In this document: positions 24,526-34,660 of the stretch, piece after piece
Position numbering within the stretch: position 1 is the first letter of the stretch
Layout: each line of letters begins with the position of its first letter
Assembly (NCBI RefSeq): GCF_047675955.1
Contig: NC_132912.1
Coordinates: forward strand, 78,268,382-78,332,381
Source of the DNA: Chlorocebus sabaeus
Taxonomy: Eukaryota > Chordata > Mammalia > Primates > Cercopithecidae
Length of the DNA stretch: 64,000 nucleotides
Direction of reading: 5' to 3'
Notes under the pieces: model-generated
Database searches by the model: none
What the model saw: only the letters and a program-made list of their open reading frames with translations
What the model was told of the DNA's origin: nothing
Program-made: the position numbers and the translations under genes

Positions 24526-24879
24526 CATCATTTTTATTATAGATGAATTATTTGTTTTCACATCTATAAAATACAAGCAAAAATATGTCACACAAATGTA
24601 TACTGATGATTATTTAATCTTTGTTGATTCACATAGCATAGCAGCATCACCTTGTAAGCATTTATTCTCACTGTCTACAATAATAGATACAAATGTTGAC
24701 AAATATTGGGCTGGGTCTCTAATAATGCACTGACAAAACTTTGAGGAAGCTTTTAAAATCAATCTTTTACATGAGATTTTACTTTCATTTGTCTAAAACA
24801 CATCTTAAAAACAACAACACACACACACATAGTAACATATACTGTCTCTTTTGAAGGTTTGACTTGTAATTTTTTGACT

Positions 24880-25055
24880 TTACAGTGGGTTTATTAGTAC
24901 ATAACCTCACCCTAAGTACTCATTTATCTCTCCAAATCAGAGCTGAACTCTTTGGGACTATGGCCTGAAGCTTGACTTCTTGAAGCTCTGTATAACAAGC
25001 TACTAGCACAGGAACCCAAATGAAAGATAGCACTCAATAAATGTTTATCAAGAAA
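24880..25055 (+). mobile_element. L2 3' end fragment
   Basis: The plus-strand order is 'GAGCTGAACTCTTTGGGACT', 'ACTAGCACAGGAACCC' and 'CACTCAATAAATGTTTATC'. This is the LINE-2 3' end, with its characteristic CTCAATAAAT terminus. Confidence 0.5.
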
Positions 25056-25089
25056 ATATATAATAGACAGTGTTTCATAGCAGTTTACT

Positions 25090-25245
25090 CATATTGATTA
25101 GTTTTGTTCTGTTTTTCACAACAACCTTATGAATGAGGAAAGTCAACTAAAAAATTGAGGCTTAGAATATGTGTCACTTCTATAGCCATGGTATTATGTG
25201 GAGGAACCAGAACTCAGCTCTTCTGACTGAATCCTGTCTTTTTTT
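25090..25245 (-). mobile_element. MIR remnant
   Basis: 'CACAACAACCTTATGAATGA' followed by 'ATTGAGGCTTAGAATATGTG' and 'GGAACCAGAACTCAGCTCTT' is the reverse complement of the MIR core. Diverged. Confidence 0.55.
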
Positions 25246-25339
25246 CACTCCTCAACTCTACTCCTCTCACAGAAGGGGAGAAAAAAAAAGAAAAAACTTC
25301 GAGCAGTTTTGTTGTGTGGTTACTCTGACAAATTAAACA

Positions 25340-25585
25340 CGTGTTAGAGTATGTTAGTTCATTCTTACATTCATTTATTCTCCAGCACTGTGCCTTTTTC
25401 ATTTGCTTCACAATATTTATTACACTTTGCAATTTCATACCTATGTGCCTGTTTATTTGTTTGTTGTCTATTGCTCCTACTACACTGTAAGTCCACAGGG
25501 GTAGGGAGCAGTTTGGTTTAATTGACAGTGTGTGTTACACAGAGCCCAGCCCAGTGCCCTGCACATAGTGGATATAGGGAAGTTG
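25340..25585 (+). mobile_element. L2 3' end fragment
   Basis: 'ACACTGTAAGTCCACAGGGG' and 'CCAGTGCCCTGCACATAGTG' are recognisable LINE-2 3' end blocks in plus orientation. Confidence 0.65.
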
Positions 25586-25589
25586 AAAT

Positions 25590-26549
25590 TTTTCCCTCTG
25601 AAGCTTCAAGTCAAAATCTACTGAAGTGAATTGACAATAGATCAACAAGAGAAAAGACATATCAAGTTATTAATGCACATATGGACACAGGAATATTGCA
25701 AATGTGAGACTCAAAGAAGAGTCAGATGATTGAAGTTTTTATACCAATACAGGAAGTAGTAGAGGTGGAGAACCAGGTGACAGGTTATGGGAGGAAGAGG
25801 GGAGAAAAGGCGTAGCGAGCAAAGGCTGTCTTGGTATGCAGATGAAACCTCACAGGTAGCAGCCATCAGAAAGATTAGATGGTGGTCTGTGATAGCAGTT
25901 TCTCTGTTGGACCTTTTAAAAGCATCAGACATTTAGTCTTTTTTTTCTGTGATTTAATCTTTCCTAGATCTGGATAAGAAGACCCCTCAGAAAGCCTCTG
26001 TCTCTGCTGTTTACTTTACTAATATAGATTTTCTCTACAGATGCAAATCTGCCTTACACAGGACTGTTTTTAGAGCTGTTTCTGTGTGTGCAGCTCCTCT
26101 GAATATCCATCTCAAAATGTGTCAAATACCTATATTTTCAGGTATCATATTTTGGTTTCCTTCCTGGGCATTTGTTAAATATTTTTTGAGTGTTTGTTGA
26201 ATGTTATGGAAATCATGTCCATTCTGTCCTTCATCTCTAAGCTACAATAGTATGAGGGAGCACATTTCTCCTCAGGATGAGAGGGAACTGAGTAAATGGA
26301 ATAGCCAGCACCAGAACCAAGTCCCTAGGGTTCTACCCTGTATACTAACCATATTCTCAGAGCCAAGTCACTGACATTTAGTCTCAAATATTCACTTTTT
26401 ACCTCACTAAGATGTTGTTTCCAATAGAATATGACATGTCCTTCCACAACTGACTTCCTGAATAGGAAAAATAAAGTTTAGAATTCTTCCTATTAATTCA
26501 AAGTTGCTTCCTTTAATTGTTTTACACTTTTTGCTTAATTTTGAAAGTA
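25590..26549. other. No recognised feature
   Basis: Unique-looking sequence. A possible weak L2-like patch near 26165 is not strong enough to call. Confidence 0.4.
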
Positions 26550-26862
26550 GGCCGGGCGCGGTGGCTCAAGCCTGTAATCCCAGCACTTTGGGAGGCCGAG
26601 ACGGATGGATCACGAAGTCAGGAAGTCAAGACCAGCCTGGCTAACACGGTGAAACCCCGTCTCTACTAAAAAAATACAAAAAACTAGCCAGGCGAGGTGG
26701 CCGGCACCTGTAGTCCCAGCTACTCGGGAGGCTGAGGCAGGAGAATGGCGTAAACCTGGGAGGCAGAGCTTGCAGTGAGCTGAGATCCGGCCATTGCACT
26801 CCAGCTTGGGTGACAGAGCCAGACTCCGTCTCAAAACAAAAAAAAAAAAAGAAAAGAAAGTA
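26550..26862 (+). mobile_element. AluY, Old World monkey type
   Basis: A full-length plus-strand Alu carrying 'GGTGGCTCAAGCCTGTAATC', 'GAGACGG', 'ACTAGCCAGGCGAGGTGG' and 'GAGATCCGGCCATTGCAC', variants I associate with cercopithecid AluY lineages. GAAAGTA flanks both sides. Confidence 0.95.
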
Positions 26863-27014
26863 AAACATACAGTGATACAAAACTCATACAAATAATATAT
26901 AAAATCTAACTTTTCCCCAAACCTGGGCCCATTTCCAAAGCAAGTCTCTTTTCAGTTTTTGTACATCTTTTCAGAAACATTTTATTTATTTATTTCTGTT
27001 TGTATACAGGGAGG

Positions 27015-27016
<2 letters not shown>

Positions 27017-27056
<40 letters not shown>
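27017..27056. repeat. (TG)n microsatellite
   Basis: An uninterrupted run of about 18 TG units, followed by TTTTCA. Confidence 0.97.
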
Positions 27057-27060
<4 letters not shown>

Positions 27061-27310
27061 AGGTAAGTGCTTTTAAAGTATAATCTAAGTATGTATGTTT
27101 TAAACATCAAATTTTAGTATATAGCTACAAAATATGGCAGAAATCTAAGAGGTTGTTATTAGATACCATTCCCAAGCTTTACTCTCAATTACTTTAGTAA
27201 GAGAAATCTAAGCACCCTTCACAAACAAAATAAAAACTATTGTCTTAAGATAAAAATCCCTGAAGCTTTACTTTAAAAGTTTTTATTTTGCCTCACTTGC
27301 AGTTACCTTC

Positions 27311-27680
27311 TGTATTAGTCCATTCTCATGCTGTTAATAGAGACATTCCTGAGACTGGGTAATTAAGAGGTTTAATTGACTCACAGTTCAGCATGGCTGG
27401 GGTGGTGTCAGGAAACTTACAATCATGGCAGAAGGGGCAGCAAACATGTCCTTCTTCACATGACAGCAGGAAGGAGAAATGCTGAGCTAAAGGTGGGAAA
27501 GTCCCTTATAAAACCGTCAGATCTTGTGAGAACTCACTCACTGTCATGAGAATAGCAGCATGGAGGTAGCCACCCCCATGATTCAACCACCTCCCACCGG
27601 GTCCCTCCCACAACACGTGGGGATTATAGGAACCACAATTCAAGATGAAATTTGTGTGGGGACACGGTCAAACTTCATCA
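27311..27680 (-). mobile_element. MaLR solo LTR (MST type)
   Basis: The minus-strand LTR starts 'TGTATTAGTCCATTCTCATG' and ends 'CAAACTTCATCA'. 'CCTCCCACCGGGTCCCTCCC' marks the same LTR group as the one at 18429, though it is more diverged and contains an internal 'GGTGTCAGGAAACTTACA' variant. Confidence 0.9.
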
Positions 27681-27749
27681 CCTGACCTTCATTTCAGTCC
27701 TTTCTACTCACTTGAATAAAATATTCTCCAAAATACCTACAAGTGAAAA

Positions 27750-27955
27750 ACTACATGATGTAGTGGAAAGAAGAGTGAAGTTAAAGTCCCATTTGGGCTG
27801 ATCCTAAAACAGGATTAAGAAGTTATTATAACATTCTCTTGTGAAAGTCACTGAACTTCTCTCCACGTTCATGTTCTTGTCTATAAAGTGAGAATAAGAA
27901 TTTCTTCTCTACATACCTTATGAGATATTGTGGAAATCAAATCAGACTATACAGT
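27750..27955 (+). mobile_element. MIR remnant
   Basis: Plus-strand MIR: 'GATGTAGTGGAAAGAAGAGT', 'GTGAAAGTCACTGAACTTCT', 'TCTATAAAGTGAGAATAAGA'. These match the order of MIR core blocks. Confidence 0.7.
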
Positions 27956-27959
27956 TTTT

Positions 27960-29125
27960 GTGCTTGTAATATAGAACACGTATTCAACGAATTTTCAAGA
28001 TCAGCTTATGACCTCTTTAGTTCCAGCATTCATACCAAGCTCATGCTGGTGTTCCTAGCAAGGTGACATTTGAGAAGGGATGCATGGAAAGTGTCTTACA
28101 GTTCGCATGCCATTTTGGTAAAGTGTGTTGCCTTAAGCATTTACAAACACCAAGTGCAACCTGCCAATTTTGCTGAGCATCATCAATTCTGGTATAGTTC
28201 TCCCTAAGATTTTTGAGAAATGAATCAATTTCTAAACAATTCTTAAAAAAGAAAATGTTTACATGAAGAAAACCAAGAATTGTATAGTAACACCTTTAAG
28301 TAGGGTGATATTATAACTTATTATCCAAACCAAGACACTCTTGAGGCTGAAAGAAGATATACTACAGGGCAGCAAGTGTAAGCCAGGACTGTCCTGAGAA
28401 AACCTTAACATATGGTCACCCAACCTGAAATGCTACCCACACTCTAGCAGAGTGAGTCAAGTTCATAACCACTGTTGAAGGACCTGATTTGCTGACCTGT
28501 CCAGCTGCTCCTTCCTTAAGCTTTAGAGCTTAGTCTGTGCAAGCTTTTCAGTGGTCCCTGAGGAAATGAGAAGAATCAGGAAACGTTTATGAGATTTTTA
28601 TAAAATTAAACTGATTCCATTTAAAGATTTGTGTCCTTTATTCTGAGAATATTTCTCTTCCACTTTTTTTGGTACTTAAATATAATTTCAAGTGTGCATG
28701 GACACTTTTTTAATTTTTATTTTTCAACATCAGTTCCAGTTTAGAATGTATTCAACTGCAAGGAACAATGACCTGCTAAAATAGATCTAATAAAAAGTTT
28801 GGAAGTAGAAGATCAAGGGCTGCTATAAATGTTCAGTGATGTGATCAAAGACCCAGGCTCCATCGATATGTCTAGTCTACCATCCACAGCACGATGCCTC
28901 CTTCCCTCTTGGTAGCAAGGCAACTGCTACAAGTCCAAGCATCACATTGAAGCTCCAGACAGAAAGAACCAGGGAAAGGCAAGGGCCTTCTATTCATAAT
29001 GTTTAGTTTAGTTTAGTTTTAATTTGACAACAGAAGACCTCCATAGTAAATGGACAGGACAGGGTCAGATGACAATCTTTAGACCAATCACTGACCAGGG
29101 GACATCACAACAGCTGAAGAGCTCT
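27960..29125. other. No recognised feature; possible unnamed old repeat at 28735-28990
   Basis: Mostly AT-rich. The stretch beginning 'TTTAGAATGTATTCAACTGC' near 28739 shares its opening pattern with 48555 ('TTAGAATGCATTTGGCTGC'), suggesting two members of one old repeat whose name I do not know. Confidence 0.3.
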
Positions 29126-29129
29126 TTTT

Positions 29130-29609
29130 AAAACAAACTGCAAATTATGTCTTCAAATCCTCTAGCAGTTTCCCATTGTGGGTAGGGTAAAAGCCATAGT
29201 GTAGTGGGTCTACACAATCTGACCTCCTCCTACTCAGCTTCTGTGTTCCCAGCCTGATTGGGTCACTTTCTGTTTTCCCCCTCTCTGTTCCAAACACCCT
29301 GGCTTCTTTGCTAGTCTTTGAACACACCCAGCCTGACTTTTCCTCAAGGCCTTCCAGCCTCCAGACACTGGCATGACTCACTCCCTTCTCCTAGGGGTAC
29401 CCTCTAACGCTCCTGTGTAAAAGAACCACCATCCCTGACCTCTCAACACATCATTTCCTAGCTCACCTTGCTTAATTGTTCTCCCTAGCCCGCCTTCTGA
29501 CTTAGTCTCTTGGCTTATGTACTTAGTTATCGTTCATCTTCTCTCACTAAAATATAAGCTCCTTGAGGGCAAGAGCTTTATCTGTTTCATTCAGTGCTGT
29601 ATCCTTAAT
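29130..29609 (+). mobile_element. L2 3' region, upstream part (split by the provirus)
   Basis: Plus-strand LINE-2: 'CTTTGAACACACCCAGCCTG', 'CTCAAGGCCTTCCAGCC', 'AAGCTCCTTGAGGGCAAGAG', 'TCAGTGCTGTATCCTTAAT'. The copy breaks off exactly at the proviral LTR and continues at 38793 with 'GCTTGCAATTATGCCTGATT' and the CTCAATTAAC end. The provirus therefore landed inside it. Confidence 0.85.
29604..29609. repeat. Target-site duplication of the provirus (left copy)
   Basis: CTTAAT precedes the 5' LTR and CTCAAT (38793-38798) follows the 3' LTR: a 6-bp duplication with one substitution, the usual size for class II ERVs. Confidence 0.85.
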
Positions 29610-30692
29610 TGTTGCGGGAAGTCAGGGACCCTGAACGGAGGGACCGGCTGAAGCTATAGCAGAAGAACATAAATTGTGAAGATTTCATAGACATTTATTA
29701 GTTCACCAAATTAATACTTTTATAATTTCTTACACCTGTCTTTACTGTAATCTCTGAACATAAATTGTGAAGATTTCATGGACACTTATCACTTCCCCAA
29801 TCAATACCCTTGTGATTTCCTATGCCTGTCTTTACTTTAATCTCTTAATCCCGTCATCTTCTTCACAAACTGGGTAGGATAAATGTCGCCTCAAGACCCT
29901 GTGATGATTGTGTCAACTGCACAAATTGTTTGTAGAACATGTGTGTTTGAACAATATGAAATCTGGGCATCTTGAAAAAAGAACAGGATAACAGTAATGT
30001 TCAGGGAACACCAGAGATAAGACTTCTGGCCACCAGTGAGTAGGATGAAACAGAGTCATATTTCTCCTCTTTCAAAAGACAATAGGAGAAATATCGCTGA
30101 ATTCTTTTTCTCAGCAAGGAACATCCCTGAGAAAGAGAATGCGCCCTGAGGGTAGGTTTATAGACGGCCCCCTCAGGGCGTGCTGTCTTTTATGGTCAAA
30201 GCGGAAAGGATGAAATAAACCCCAGTCTCCTGCAGTGCTCCCAGGATTATTAGGACAAGGAAAATTCCCACCTAATAAATTTTGGTCCGACAGGTTGTCT
30301 GCTCTCAAACCCTGTTTCCTGATAAGACGTTATCAATGACAATGTGTGCCTGACACTTCATTAGCAATTTTAATTTCTCCTCATCCGGTGGTCCTGTGAT
30401 CTCACCCTGCCTCCATTTGCTTTGTGATATTTTATTACCTGTGAAGTATGTGATCTCTAAGACCCACACCCTATTCATGTGCTCCCTCCCCTTTTGAAAA
30501 TTACTAATAAAAACTTGCTGGTTTTATAGCTCCGGGAACATGACGGATCCTGCCGACATGTGGTCTCTCCCCCGGACACCCAGCTTTAAACTTCTTTCTC
30601 TTGTGCTCTTTCCTTTTATTTCTCAAACCAGCTGAGACACTTAGGAAATAGAAAAGAACTCACATAACTATCAGGAGCGAGTTCTCCCAATA
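29610..30692 (+). repeat. 5' LTR of the provirus (1083 bp)
   Basis: It starts TGTTGCGG and ends CCAATA; the matching bases in the 3' LTR are CTGATA. A 'CATAAATTGTGAAGATTTC' block is present twice (about 29669 and 29759). An AATAAA signal lies at 30506-30511. By eye, the first ~210 bp differ from the 3' LTR by about nine substitutions plus a 4-bp and an 8-bp indel. The two LTRs have therefore diverged by a few per cent since insertion. Confidence 0.95.
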
Positions 30693-30694
30693 TC

Positions 30695-30712
30695 TGGCAC
30701 CAATGTGATCTT
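30695..30712 (+). promoter_or_regulatory. Degenerate primer-binding site (lysine tRNA type)
   Basis: Two bases after the LTR stands 'TGGCACCAATGTGATC'. It keeps the TGGC start and spacing of the tRNA-Lys binding site common to class II ERVs but has lost or changed several bases. It is where reverse transcription was primed when the element was live. Confidence 0.7.
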
Positions 30713-30846
30713 TCTTTTTTCCTAAGTGCTTGTGGGAACCTGATTCCCTTTGGCAGGTGTGGTGAAACGACATCGGCTTGGTTCACAGATATGCGTGTTC
30801 GACTCCTGACGACTAGTGAGTAGTCTGTGTATGGTCAGGGTTAACT

Positions 30847-32060
30847 ATGGGTCACGCTGAGTCCAAACATGCTTATCTCTGCTATATTAAACTCCTGTTA
30901 AAACAGGGCAGTGTTCGAGTGCCTATGGAAAATATGGTCACTCTATTCAGGACAGTGGAACAATACTGTCCTTGGTTTCCTGAAAAAGGAACCTTAGATG
31001 TAGAAGCATGGGATTGTGTTGCTGTAACATTCAGGGAACTGGTCTCCACAGGGAATTATGCTCCCGTCACTGTTCAGGGTGACTGGGCCTTGGTACCAGC
31101 CGTCCTGATAACATACCAATCCCGCGACCCCCTAGAGTTACCACAATTTTCTGAATCTGATGACCCTCCACTTCCTCCTCAACCTTCCTCTCCCACACTG
31201 CCTTCTTATCTGATCAGCCTCTCCTTCCAGCTACTCCTCCCCCACCTGATAGTGTTGAAAATTCAATGTCTAACTCTAGGGACTTTGGATTACGGTCACC
31301 TTCTGAAGATCTTATTTCTTTTCATGAAGAGCTGGTACTTGCAGCTCCTGCGGCCCCAACTCACACAGCCCAGGACCATAGATATACTAATTCTTCCCTC
31401 TTCAAACCTCTGCGGCATTTGCCTCTGGGAGTCACCTAATGGCTCCAGGACCAAACTACAATTTACCTGTAATTCTTCAGCCCCTCACCCTCCTGTCATT
31501 TCGGTTCCTCAACTGGGCATGTTGCCATCCACTCAGCCTGCTTCTTTGTACCCTTCTTCACACATAAACTCCAGTAATCACCAGTATACTTCTGCTTCTT
31601 CTACTCCTTCAATTCCCCTTTCTCACGCTCTCAACCAGTCTGCATCGATATGCGCCACTCAATCTTACCTTTTTAAAAGAATTTAAGGATGCTTGTACTC
31701 AGTATGGCCCTACTTCTTCTTATGTAAATATGGTATTACAAACTTTTTGCACAGAGGTCATTTTATTTCCTTTAGACTGGGACATTTTGGCAAAAGCTTT
31801 TCTGACGCCATCTCAGCATTTACATTCTCATACTTGGTCAGAAGAGGCCTGTCTGCAGGCTCAACTAATCGGACTAATGGCATTCCAGTTACTCAGGCTC
31901 AGCTCAAAGGTTCCATAGTTTCTCCAATACTCATGCCCTATTAGGCTTTGATACTCTTACCACAAAACAAGTAACGAAGGTGTGTATAAGAGCTTGGGAT
32001 AAATTACATGCCCCAGGCCAAACTCCTGTTTCTTTTACTACTGTAAAACAAGCTCAATAG
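30847..32060 (+). pseudogene. gag: gag remnant (matrix, proline-rich linker, part of capsid)
   Basis: The frame opens at 30847 with Met-Gly, the usual N-myristoylation start of a retroviral Gag, and reads a matrix-like domain for roughly 105 residues (tryptophan and cysteine pattern 'YCPWFPEKGTLD', 'EAWDCVAVTF'). A proline-rich linker ('PPLPPQPSS') follows. Near 31200 the Gag reading frame is lost by a frameshift. The open frame then runs to 31686 in a non-native phase. Capsid-like peptides reappear in another frame at about 31700-31920 ('LFPLDWDILAKAF') and, after a further shift, at about 31930-32060. There is no recognisable nucleocapsid with CCHC zinc knuckles, so the gene is truncated as well as frameshifted. 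In a live virus Gag formed the inner shell; this copy cannot. Confidence 0.85.
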
Positions 32061-32099
32061 CTTTTACTACCTAATATCCTTTTAAACAAAGGAGATAAG

Positions 32100-32330
32100 A
32101 CACGTGGCCCTGGGATGGTGAAAAGGCTGCTTATTGGATTAATGTAATTTCTAAACAGTGGCCCACCTATACCGTACACATTCAAGGAAAAAAGTTTTGA
32201 GGGCCTAGGTTTAGGTTATCCTTTCTAGTGGCGGTCACTGCTACGCCTCCTGGTACTATCCTTTTACAATGAAAATCTGACACGCCCGTGTGGATTCAGC
32301 AGTGGCCACTTTCTAAAGAAAAATTGTAGG
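32100..32330 (+). pseudogene. Junction remnant between gag and pol (possible protease end)
   Basis: Short frames with stops fill the gap between the capsid remnant and reverse transcriptase. A peptide near 32110-32190 may be the tail of the protease region, but no DTGA-type active site is visible. About a kilobase expected for nucleocapsid, dUTPase and protease is missing, suggesting an internal deletion. Confidence 0.4.
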
Positions 32331-32335
32331 CTTTA

Positions 32336-33720
32336 ACTCAATTGGTTTCTGAACAGTTACAACTTGGAAATGTGGAACCCTCTCTTTCCCCCTGGAATTC
32401 TCCTGTGTTTCTAGTAAAAAAGAAATCAGGCAAGTGGCGGATGGTAACCGATTTGAGGGCCATTAACACTGTAATTAAACCTATGGGGGCCGTCCAACCT
32501 GGCATGCCTGCCCCTGCTTTAATACCGAAAAATTGGCCTCTCATAGTTATTGATCTTAAAGATTTTTTTTTTTCATATTGCTTTACATAAATCAGATTGT
32601 GAAAAATTTGTCTTTACTGTACCATCTGTCAATAATCAGGAGCCTGCAGGTCATTATCAATGGAAAGTACTTCCTCAGGGAATGCTGAATAGCCTGACAA
32701 TCTGCCAGCTTTATGTTACACAAGTGCTTTCACCAATTCAAGCCCGATTTCCCCAGGCCTATATTCTTCATTATATTGATGATATTTTAATTGATGCCCC
32801 CACTGATAAAGAATTAATTGACTGTTATCAAAGTTTGAGCCGCCGTGTTACAGAGGTTGGATTACATATCGCTCAGGATAAAATTCAACAGACCACTCCT
32901 GTTCAATATTTAGCAATGATGGTCGACAAACAATGCATTCAACCTCAAAAAGTTCAAATTAGGAGAAATTCCTTAAAAACTTTAAATGACTTCCAAAAAC
33001 TTTTGGGTAACATTAATTATTTAAGACCTACTTTAGGTATTCCAACCTATGCACTGTCTAACTTGTTTTCTACGCTATGGGGAGATTCCAATCTTGGCAG
33101 TCCCAGGATTTTGACCCCTGAGGCTTTACTAGAACTGAAATTCATAAAGAATCCAGGCCGGGCGCGGTGGCTCAAGCCTGTAATCCCAGCACTTTGGGAG
33201 GCCGAGACGGGCGGATCACGAGGTCAGGAGATCGAGACCATCCTGGCTAACATGGTGAAACGCCGTCTCTACTAAAAATACAAAAAACTAGCCGGGCGAG
33301 GTGGCGGGTGCCTATAGTCCCAGCTACGTGGGAAGCTGAGGCAGGAGAATGGCATGAACCTGGGAGGCGGAGCTTGCAGTGAGCTGAGATCCGGCCACTG
33401 CACTCTAGCCTGGGTGACAAGGCGAGACTCCGTCTCAAAAAAAAAAAAAGAATCCAGACCGCCCAGTTATCTAGAGGACAACTGTTCCAGCCTTTTCAGC
33501 TTCTGTTTTTTGCTTCATTATACTCCCCTACTGGACTAATAGTTCAATATAACGATATTAGTAGAGTGGTGTTTTCTTCCTCATTCTGTGTCAAAAACTT
33601 TGTCTGTTTATCTGGACCAAATTGCCATAATAATTGGCCAGGCTCGGTGTAGAATACTTCAAATTTCTGGATTTGATCCAAATTTAATTGTAGTTCCTTT
33701 AAATTGGCTCAAAGTTCAGG
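32336..33720 (+). pseudogene. pol: pol remnant: reverse transcriptase
   Basis: Two frames carry most of a betaretrovirus-type reverse transcriptase. The first (from about 32336 to 32590) holds the fingers region with 'WNSPVFLVKKKSGKWRMV' and 'TDLRAINTV'. At an 11-T run (32563-32573) the reading shifts. The second (about 32575-33150) continues with 'VLPQGMLNS' and the catalytic YIDD motif at 32772-32783. The thumb and connection parts follow ('DFQKLLGNINYLRPTLGI'). An AluY interrupts the frame at 33156. Beyond it, 33450-33716 continues with stops until a solo LTR cuts in. The active-site YIDD is intact, but the frameshift, stops and insertions prevent any working enzyme. Confidence 0.9.
33156..33446 (+). 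mobile_element. AluY, Old World monkey type, inside pol
   Basis: A full-length plus-strand Alu with 'GGTGGCTCAAGCCTGTAATC', 'GAGACGGGCGG', 'ACTAGCCGGGCGAGGTGG' and 'GAGATCCGGCCACTGCAC'. The target duplication AAAGAATCCA lies at 33146-33155 and 33447-33456, perfect. The low divergence and intact duplication make it one of the youngest insertions here. Confidence 0.97.
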
Positions 33721-34213
33721 TGTTGGAACCTAGTTTTTAGATTCCTTCCTGGGCAGGGGTCGCCGTGAGAGACCACTCGACACGGAAGTCACAGCGGAGA
33801 GATTTATTGCTAGCGCGCTAGGGTCCTATGTCCGAAGTTGGCCACAGGACCCCGAATGCCTAGTACAGACAGTTTATAAAGGCAAAAACCACAGAAACTC
33901 ACAAAGCTTGAGGCGCAAGATGATTGGAGCAGGTTATGGCCTGAGCAGGGTGTCTTACTCTGATTAGTTGGTTTGAACCCGCGCGGGGTATTTCTCGGAC
34001 TCTTTTCTGTTTGAGTTCCGGGAATTTTGGGTGGGTGTTTTGGATAGCCACATGGACGTTGGGCGGGTGCTTTAGATGGCCACCTGGTCATTGGGCGGGT
34101 GCTTTAGATGGCCACCTGGTCATTGGGCGGGTGCTTTAGAGCCTGGTGTGGCTTTTCTAAGCTTTCTAAGTTTCTAAGTCTATAAGTTTCTAAGTTTTTG
34201 TGGCCTATTTTCA
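33721..34213 (-). mobile_element. Solo LTR, gammaretrovirus-like ERV, copy 1 (in pol)
   Basis: A 493-bp element with TG...CA ends. CAGG is duplicated at 33717-33720 and 34214-34217. On the minus strand it reads as an LTR: U3 repeats at 34140-34057, a TATAAA box near 33878-33873, and an AATAAA signal at 33808-33803 followed by U5. The 4-bp duplication fits class I (gammaretrovirus-type) integration. The same LTR stands at 37278. No internal viral sequence remains, so recombination between the two LTRs left a solo copy. The family is not identified; I have not matched it to a named macaque or baboon ERV. Confidence 0.9.
34057..34140. repeat. U3 tandem repeat in solo LTR copy 1 (32-bp unit)
   Basis: Two full units and a partial of 'GGGCGGGTGCTTTAGATGGC' + 'CACCTGGTCATT', preceded by a more diverged unit ('GATAGCCACATGGACGTT'). 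Direct repeats of this size in U3 are typical of gammaretroviral enhancers. Confidence 0.85.
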
Positions 34214-34217
34214 CAGG

Positions 34218-34660
34218 CTGCCTTTCAACATTCATTACTGTGGCAATTTCACTTGGCTGATTTTATTGGCGTTATTGACAATCATTATTCAAAAAACAAA
34301 TTGGTTGATTTTATAAAAATGACGTCTTGGGTGGTCCCTCGACTAACCAAAGATCAGCCCATTCGTGAGGCCGTGACAGTGTTCACTGGTGGCTCCAGTA
34401 ATGGCAATGCTGGTTATGCAGGTCCTACAGACAAGCTCATTTCTACCTCTTATACTTCTGCTCAAAAGGCAGAGTTAATTGCTGTGATTACTGCCTTGCA
34501 GGATTTCCCCAAACCTTTAAATATTGTCTCTAATTCTACTTAACGTGGGAAAGAGGATATGCTTGTCTTTCACCAGGAGATCATCAAAAGAAAACCACAG
34601 GGAAAAGACGTCTGTGTCAGAGACTGCCCTCAGACGTGGTGAGATCTATGCCAACTCCTT
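34218..34660 (+). pseudogene. pol: pol remnant: RNase H, then a small scrap of integrase
   Basis: Directly after the solo LTR the Pol sequence resumes (connection domain, then RNase H from about 34321 to 34543). The first catalytic aspartate of RNase H is replaced: the motif reads 'VFTGGSSNG' with GGT (Gly) at 34388-34390. A glutamate is kept in 'QKAELIAVITAL', while the later aspartate position reads Asn in 'NIVSNST', just before a TAA stop at 34541-34543. Instead of a ~300-residue integrase, only about 100 bp of sequence resembling the integrase end or the start of env follows. I infer a deletion of most of integrase. Confidence 0.8.

Noticed and set aside
30847..31686. 279-aa open frame as a host gene
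   Set aside because: The N-terminal part is retroviral matrix; the rest is an out-of-frame translation of the gag linker region.
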